Assembly (NCBI RefSeq): GCF_024707545.1
Contig: NZ_CP062229.1
Coordinates: 6,615,501 to 6,679,500 of the forward strand
Length of the DNA: 64,000 nucleotides
Direction: 5' to 3'
Source: Mesorhizobium onobrychidis
Lineage (GTDB): Bacteria; Pseudomonadota; Alphaproteobacteria; Rhizobiales; Rhizobiaceae
The notes under the pieces are model-generated. The model had not been told where the DNA came from, did not search any database, and was given only the letters and a program-made list of their open reading frames with translations. Below, piece by piece: positions 59,095 to 64,000 of the stretch (its first letter is position 1; the number at the start of each line of letters is the position of its first letter). The translations under genes were made by a program, and so were the position numbers.

Positions 59095-59445
59095 TTAGCC
59101 AGCCAAACGCGGTCGATAAATCTTGCTCGGTCGGCGCCAATCGATCCCGTCCAAAAGCAGCGAAAGCTGCGCCTTGGTGAGCGATACGGTGACCTGCTCC
59201 TTGGTGGTTGGCCAGGCAAAACAACCATCGGTAAGCCGCTTGGTGAACAGGCAGAACCCCTGGTCGTCATGCGCCAAAATCTTGATGATATGGCCCTTGT
59301 GTCCACGGAAGCAGAAGATCGCGCCGGTGTGCGGGTCGAGCGCGAGCACCTGCTGCACCATCCGCGCCAGGCTGTTGATCCCGCGGCGCATATCGGTCGC
59401 GCCGCAGCACAGATAAATCCGGTCGGTCGGCACCACCGTGATCAC
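59095..59445 (-). CDS. tnpB: IS66-family accessory protein TnpB
   Basis: 116 aa with the family text IYLCCGATDMRRGINSLARM, IFCFRGHKGHIIKILAHDDQ and LFTKRL. Its role in IS66 transposition is needed but undefined. The ATG at 59445 overlaps the tnpA stop. Confidence 0.92.
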   Translation of the reverse strand: MITVVPTDRIYLCCGATDMRRGINSLARMVQQVLALDPHTGAIFCFRGHKGHIIKILAHDDQGFCLFTKRLTDGCFAWPTTKEQVTVSLTKAQLSLLLDGIDWRRPSKIYRPRLAG

Positions 59446-59879
59446 CTGGTCAACTCCGCCAGAACGATACGCAGCGCTGTCGGATCGACGCTCCCGTCAA
59501 TGCGCAGTCGCGTGCCGCTCGGAAAGGCCACGACGATCCCGCCGGCCGGGTCCGGGCAATCGGCGACGGGGCGTTCGACACCGGGCAGATCGCTCACCTC
59601 GATGCGTGCGAAGGTCGCTATCGCCTGATCGGCATCGAGCTCGCCGCCGGCCATCTGCTTGCGCCACGCATAGAGCTGTGACGGAGCTACGCCGAACGCT
59701 TCCGCGACCTCGGTCACCGACGATCCCGCCGCGCTCGCCAGGTCGACCAACGCGCGCTTCTCGGTGCAAGTCCACAGCCTTCGTTGCCGCACGCGCCCGG
59801 CCACCCTTGCAAGATCTTCTGCCGGCGCGGCGCCGCTGATCTCGGCGACCGTATCGCCCCTTGCATGTTCCAATGTCAT
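59442..59879 (-). CDS. tnpA: IS66-family accessory protein TnpA
   Basis: 145 aa with a helix-turn-helix region (KRALVDLASAAGSSVTEVAE, FGVAPSQLYAWRKQM) that probably binds the element ends. It is the first gene of the tnpABC operon, 57 bp from the terminal repeat. Confidence 0.9.
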   Translation of the reverse strand: MTLEHARGDTVAEISGAAPAEDLARVAGRVRQRRLWTCTEKRALVDLASAAGSSVTEVAEAFGVAPSQLYAWRKQMAGGELDADQAIATFARIEVSDLPGVERPVADCPDPAGGIVVAFPSGTRLRIDGSVDPTALRIVLAELTR

Positions 59880-59956
59880 GGCCCGAAAACTCCATGTTCA
59901 TCGGCTTATTGCAAGGTGCCTTGGCGCATCGCTTACTGTTCCCCATGGTCGCGGCC

Positions 59957-60150
59957 CGTCACTCCGACATTGCCTGGAAGGCCGTTGCTGACGAAGTTGG
60001 GCCGAACACCGTCTCATGAGCATTCTCCTTCGCCATATTTGACGCGACGTTGCAGTGCGCGCAGAGGAGACTGGGATGTTTGTGCGGATAGTCCGACTGC
60101 AGTCGCGCCAGCAATTCCAGGCTCGTTTGCAACGTCCCATCTTCCAACCA
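59957..60150 (-). pseudogene. Transposase (integrase-core) relic
   Basis: The minus strand reads LELLARLQSDYPHKHPSLL, then LQRRVK in a shifted frame. This resembles the zinc-finger-side stretch of a rhizobial integrase-core transposase (ARLQ..YP.....LRTLQRRVK). Only this fragment is seen. Confidence 0.45.
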
Positions 60151-60489
60151 TCCATGTAGCTATTGCTAGTTGCTCCGCCGGCGAAGGACTGCTGTCATGT
60201 CATCGGGAGAGCTTCTGCGCATCTCGGGCATAGGCGGCGGACGCCAGGGAACGGCTGCGAACTCGTGCGGCTCGACCCGCAACCGTGGCTTGGCGACGTC
60301 CTCGCTCGCCGCTTAGCATGCTAATCGCGAAACTGGAGCAACTGCTCCGCCTCGGAACGGCAGCCAGCAAGACCCGAAGAGTTCAGGCGATCTGACCCGG
60401 GCTCTTGGCTGGCCGGCGCAGGTCACAGCCTAATTTCAACAAACGCTAACGGCTGTTCGGATTTTCGTCTGCATCAGGAGAACGCCTTC
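60151..60489. other. 340 bp without a gene before the nopP tts box
   Basis: Nothing recognisable on either strand. Confidence 0.35.
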
Positions 60490-60521
60490 GTCAGCTAGTC
60501 GTCAGCTAAACCGGCTACCTA
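60490..60521 (+). promoter_or_regulatory. tts box for nopP
   Basis: GTCAGCTAGTCGTCAGCT followed by AAACCGGCTACCTA is a near-consensus tts box, about 55 bp before the nopP start. Confidence 0.9.
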
Positions 60522-60577
60522 GGGCTGTGGCGCCACACCCGCCTCAACCTGATGCCTAAACACAGGAGTGCAATATT

Positions 60578-61408
60578 ATGTATGGTCGAATTGGTGGCTC
60601 GTCCGATAGCCACTACACGCGTAGTGCCAACGGGCAAACGGATTCACAAACTCAACAGTTCGCGGACACGTTTGCCCGCATGGACTTAGCTGGATCGGAT
60701 TCCAGCGGCGGCTCATCGTCGCGGGCGACGCAAGCGTATTCCCTTCATCCCAGACCTCCGGTGGTAGAGATCGACAGGCCTTCTTTCAGAAGCGAGGTGA
60801 GGCAATTTCATGGCGAGAAAATCATGCACATCGCCGACAATCCGCAAGAGTATTCGGAGTTCGTATCCTCACGGGCAAGACGCACTGCGGACGTTGCTAA
60901 GCAATACGGCGTGCGTCGCGATACGAAGCACGCGCGATATTTCAGCTACCAATTGGGAGACCAGAGTGCCGGACTGATGAGAACGGAAGGCGGATTCAGC
61001 ATGGCTGAGTTCGAATCCGAAACTTGGCGGGAACAATTTCCTGGCAGAACTGAGATCACCTCCATAGTGGATCTTCAGGTCGCTCATCCGCTCATCGAGA
61101 ATGCAGGCGATATTCTGCTGGAGCATCAACTTCGGATTGACGGCGAACGGCCGTTGCTGAATTGGCGTGCGGCTAATCCAGAAGCACAAGCCCGCGCAGC
61201 CACGATGGGGTTTGTTGAGGTGGGTGATGGAGACATGGTCCTTGACCCTACCCAGCATCCCGAAAAGTGGACTAAGAACAGTGCCGGTGAATGGCAGCGT
61301 GCAAACAAACCGCCGCTCTATCTTTGCAAAACTGAGGATAGCGAGAGCAGCGATGTCGAGAGCTCACCAAGTTCACCCAGATATTCGTACGAGGATGACT
61401 TTATGTGA
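60578..61408 (+). CDS. nopP: NopP type III effector
   Basis: A 276-aa protein close to NopP of other rhizobia: start MYGRIGGSSDSHY, then a conserved middle (KIMHIADNPQEYSEFVSSRA, EITSIVDLQVAHPLIENAGD, IDGERPLLNWRAANPEAQAR) and a Ser/Asp-rich tail (DSESSDVESSPSSPRYSYED). NopP is secreted by the T3SS, can be phosphorylated by plant kinases and affects nodulation in a host-dependent way. The first 50 residues are Ser/Thr rich, as for T3SS signals. A tts box precedes it. AGGAG lies 10 nt upstream. Confidence 0.9.
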   Translation: MYGRIGGSSDSHYTRSANGQTDSQTQQFADTFARMDLAGSDSSGGSSSRATQAYSLHPRPPVVEIDRPSFRSEVRQFHGEKIMHIADNPQEYSEFVSSRARRTADVAKQYGVRRDTKHARYFSYQLGDQSAGLMRTEGGFSMAEFESETWREQFPGRTEITSIVDLQVAHPLIENAGDILLEHQLRIDGERPLLNWRAANPEAQARAATMGFVEVGDGDMVLDPTQHPEKWTKNSAGEWQRANKPPLYLCKTEDSESSDVESSPSSPRYSYEDDFM

Positions 61409-61997
61409 TCAGCCGGCGCGGCCGGTCCTTGCAACCGTTGCCGTGCGCTCGGTCGATAAGGATATTTGAATCCGAGTACTCTTGTTGATAGTCGGCGGTG
61501 GTTCGATTCGTCGCCGTAAAAACCCCTCCGGTGCGGATGGCCCGGTTCCAGCACCTGCCCCCGCGCCAGCGAAGCCGCAGTAATCCAGCCCAGCCCGCCT
61601 GGAGGATGAACTGCGGCATGAATGCAGATAGCGGCTGCAGCAGGCGAGCGAATCGGAGTCGGGACGGGACACCGCCTCTTCACGTTCAGAACCGGGCTGG
61701 TGTCGACCTCCCGACCGTCTTCCCCGGACAACATACCATTGGCGAGTTTGGATCCGCTGAAGCCGGCGAACCGGATCGGTTATCCTGCTCCGCGCTCGTC
61801 GCCGGACGATCTTCGGATTGATTTCGAAGCGAGCCGGACGACGGCGGAGAGCGCTGTCACTTCTAACCTCAGAAAACGTGGCAGCGCCGCTCGGCCTCTT
61901 TTGCCCTAAAGCGTTCATTGATTGATTGAATCGGGAGGGGATTCCCTGGGTTTTGGTTTGCGATTCAAGATTCTGGCCGGAATGAGGCCAGCATTTG
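61409..61997. other. 590 bp between nopP and an IS630 relic
   Basis: A minus-strand frame (61409-61918) and a plus-strand frame (61622-61909) overlap here; neither shows a known domain. No supported gene. Confidence 0.35.
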
Positions 61998-62470
61998 ATG
62001 ACACGAGCCTATTCCAATGATCTTCATGAGCGTGTTGTTGCGGCGGTTGTTGCGGGTGAGAGCGGCCGCACGGTTGCGTCCACTGGCGCACGCTGACCTT
62101 TCTCGGCGCGCTGCGCTGCGACCGGCTCGCCGCGCCATGCGTCTTCGACGAAGGCCCGATCAACGGCGAATGCTTTCGCGCCTATGTCGACCAGCAGTTG
62201 GCGCCGCTCCTCAGGCCCGGCGACATCGTGATCATGGACAATCTCGGCAGCCACAAATCCGCAGCCGTCCGTCAGATAATCAAGGCCGCGGGCGCAAGGC
62301 TCTGGTTCCTGCCGCCCTGTTCTCCGGACCTCAACCCGATCGAACAGACCTTCGCCAAGATCAAGCACTGGATGCGCCAAGCACAGAAGCGCACCGTCGA
62401 GGACACTTGGCGTCATATCGGCGCCCTCGTCCCAACCATCCAACCGGATGAATGCGACAACTATTTCGCA
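61998..62470 (+). pseudogene. IS630-family transposase with internal deletion
   Basis: The start TRAYSNDLHERVVAAVVAGE is the IS630 N-terminus. After about 32 codons it jumps to LTFLGALRCDRLAAPCVFDE in another frame and then VIMDNLGSHKSAAVRQIIKA and FLPPCSPDLNPIEQTFAKIK, the C-terminal DDE motifs. The middle, with the first catalytic Asp, is deleted, so it is inactive. Confidence 0.85.
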
Positions 62471-62588
62471 ATGCCGGATACGCTTTCGTCAAACCATGAA
62501 ACGCTCTTAGTTGAGTTGCATGGCCGGCAACTCGAGCACCTCGCGTGCATTTCCGTTTTGGCTCAAGACGGAAATGCTTTAATTTACC

Positions 62589-62725
62589 CGTCTGGGACCA
62601 CAAGTCATGGGCCCCATAAGCGGCATACTCGCGAGATGCCTCGGCCTTGGCGAACAGCCTGTCTGGCACCACAACTCATGGGGCGCCACAAGCGGCATGC
62701 TCGCGAGATGCCCGGATTGACGAAC
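62589..62725. repeat. Two imperfect tandem repeats of about 65 bp
   Basis: Two units begin TCTGG-n-ACCACAA-n-TCATGGG (at about 62592 and 62661), share AGCGGCAT-n-CTCGCGAGATGCC and end GAAC-n-GCCTG, with scattered differences. They lie between the IS630 relic and the frameshifted gene at 62776. Confidence 0.75.
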
Positions 62726-62775
62726 CGCCTGGGTTGAAGCTGCCGCCTCGGGAACCAGATGGAGGTGCATGGCCG

Positions 62776-63967
62776 CTAAGTGGTCAACAAGGACTTGCAG
62801 AACGCGGGGGTGAGCTTGCCGCGGTGGATCACGACGTTCTCGTGACCGATCGCAGCCCGGGCGTCTTGCCACTGCCGATTGTGGCCGCGCTGTTCATTTG
62901 ACTTGACGTGGCAAGCGGCGAAGGCTGCGTCATCCAGCGTTGCCAACTGGCCGGCATGTACCGGCCGGTTTGTATGGATGTGCACCCACATCGGATTCGG
63001 CATTGCACCGTTGCGCAGCGCCTTGGGCTGCAGCCTGATCTCGAACAGATTGCCCGGCTCCCCCCTCAACGCGTGGGGGGAATCCGCAAGCGTCAACTCC
63101 TCGGTCGCCCGCAAGCGTTCAAGGTGCTTCTGCGATGGAAATGCGTAGTTCTTCATGCATTCAATCGTAATAATGGCCTTTCGCTCGGTCAAAGTCTTGG
63201 CGAGTCCCTGCGCCTGACTCAACATTTTTTCGAGGTGGTCTGTTTTCTCGTGCACCTTGGATACCTGCGTAGACGGCAGTAGCAGGCGTAGACGAGGATC
63301 CTGCAATGCGGCAAGACAGGCCTGCATCTCGGTGGCCTGCGTTTGCAGGCGCTTGACCACGGTGTCGACGGCGTGTTCGGCGTCCTCGGGCTTCATCTGG
63401 CGCGCTTGCGAGACGGTTCTTTGCTGACCCGCCACATCGAACTGCAAAAGTTCGTCTAACCGCTCGAGTCGTGACGTCAGGTCCTCCGCGGACGGCGGGG
63501 CCTGCCAGATTGCCAAGTGTGCGCCCGCCGCCGACGCACTCGCATGCGCCTCCTCCGCGCTCACGAACCTCTTCGTACCCAGATCCGAGCGCACGAGAAC
63601 CTTGTGCTTCTGGCGCAGGGTCGCTGACGGCCGCAGCGATTTGCGGTTCCGGCCGCCCGGCCGCCGAACTACCAGCGCCAGCGGCCGGCTTGTGCTTGCC
63701 TTTCCCTTTCTTGCGCGCTGCGGTGCCTTCGGCCACTGCAGGCTTGGCGGTGTCGGCCGGTATCGCCGCGCCAGCGTCGGCCGGCAGTGCAACGGCTGGC
63801 GGCTTTGGCTGCAGTTCCAGGTAGCGCATGACATCGTGCGCAATGATCCACGCGCCGTCCACGATCTGGCTCAACAGTTCCAATGGCAGGTCGGCACCTG
63901 TTGGGTGATCGTTCAGTTTGGTCCGGATGACCTGGAACGCCGACGCAAATTCCGAAAGCCGCTCCAT
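62776..63967 (-). pseudogene. Frameshifted hypothetical protein
   Basis: From an ATG at 63967 (AAGGAG upstream) one frame reads ERLSEFASAFQVIRTKLNDH, then an Ala/Pro/Lys-rich linker (KKGKGKHK). From about 63650 a second frame carries a long plausible protein: VLVRSDLGTKRFVSAEEAHA, a helical region LQTQATEMQACLAALQDPRL, then FEIRLQPKALRNGAMPNPMW and VHIHTNRPVHAGQLATLDDA to a stop at 62776. The switch falls between about 63590 and 63700. I do not recognise the family. No tts box can be checked because the upstream DNA is cut off. Confidence 0.6.
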
Positions 63968-64000
63968 GACTCCTTCCAAAACGGCGCAGTGCTCTGCGTC

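Noticed and set aside
61409..61918. 169-aa minus-strand frame after nopP
   Set aside because: Arg-rich text typical of a GC-rich shadow frame; no domain or start signal.

Overview
The window is part of a rhizobial symbiosis island, most likely from Mesorhizobium (loti/japonicum group). This rests on gene content and was not checked by any search: a tts-box/TtsI-controlled type III secretion system (nopX, rhcC1, nolB to rhcU, ttsI, rhcC2), nod boxes, a nodD relic, nopP and NopD-like effectors, an alpha-carbonic anhydrase next to nodulation genes, and the panBC-nadABC-bioBFDAZ vitamin block known from Mesorhizobium islands. Insertion-sequence relics fill the gaps between functional blocks, as expected for acquired DNA.

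Layout. 1-3060 (minus): an effector gene that runs off the left edge, open for 1020 codons with its own tts box. 3.1-5.4 kb: IS66 debris and an orphan tts box. 5.4-9.8 kb: a Recombinase-In-Trio (RIT) element with 91-bp inverted repeats, flanked by two different, face-to-face IS66 fragments whose tnpB genes break at the same codons. 10.0-13.1 kb (minus): a 988-aa NopD-like SUMO-protease effector with helical repeats, 36-aa repeats and a tts box. 13.1-14.2 kb: glycosyltransferase and IS630 relics. 14.3-15.7 kb (minus): a LuxI/LuxR pair. 15.8-27.4 kb: panC-panB (minus), then NadQ-like regulator, nadABC and bioBFDAZ (plus), giving pantothenate, NAD and biotin synthesis. 27.7-32.9 kb: MFS exporter, HemN-type enzyme, porin. 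33.2-36.4 kb: nodD relic, nod box, TolC-family channel, RTX (NodO-like) relic, alpha-carbonic anhydrase. 37.2-40.9 kb: IS66 relic, a nod box overlapping a tts box, ttsI, rhcC2, y4xK-like lipoprotein. 41.1-42.4 kb: IS110 relics. 42.4-53.8 kb: T3SS core, with nopX and rhcC1 (minus) diverging from nolB-rhcJ-nolU-rhcL-rhcN-sctO-rhcQ-R-S-T-U (plus). 54.4-59.9 kb: an intact IS66-family element carrying a decayed IS21-family insertion, both with target duplications. 60.5-64.0 kb: nopP with tts box, an IS630 relic, a tandem repeat and a frameshifted unknown gene.

How it works together (inference from known rhizobia): plant flavonoids acting through NodD would switch on the nod boxes before ttsI and the TolC gene. 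TtsI then binds tts boxes, of which seven candidates are seen, to express the secretion apparatus and effectors (NopX, NopP, two NopD-like proteins). The vitamin genes would support growth in the rhizosphere and nodule.
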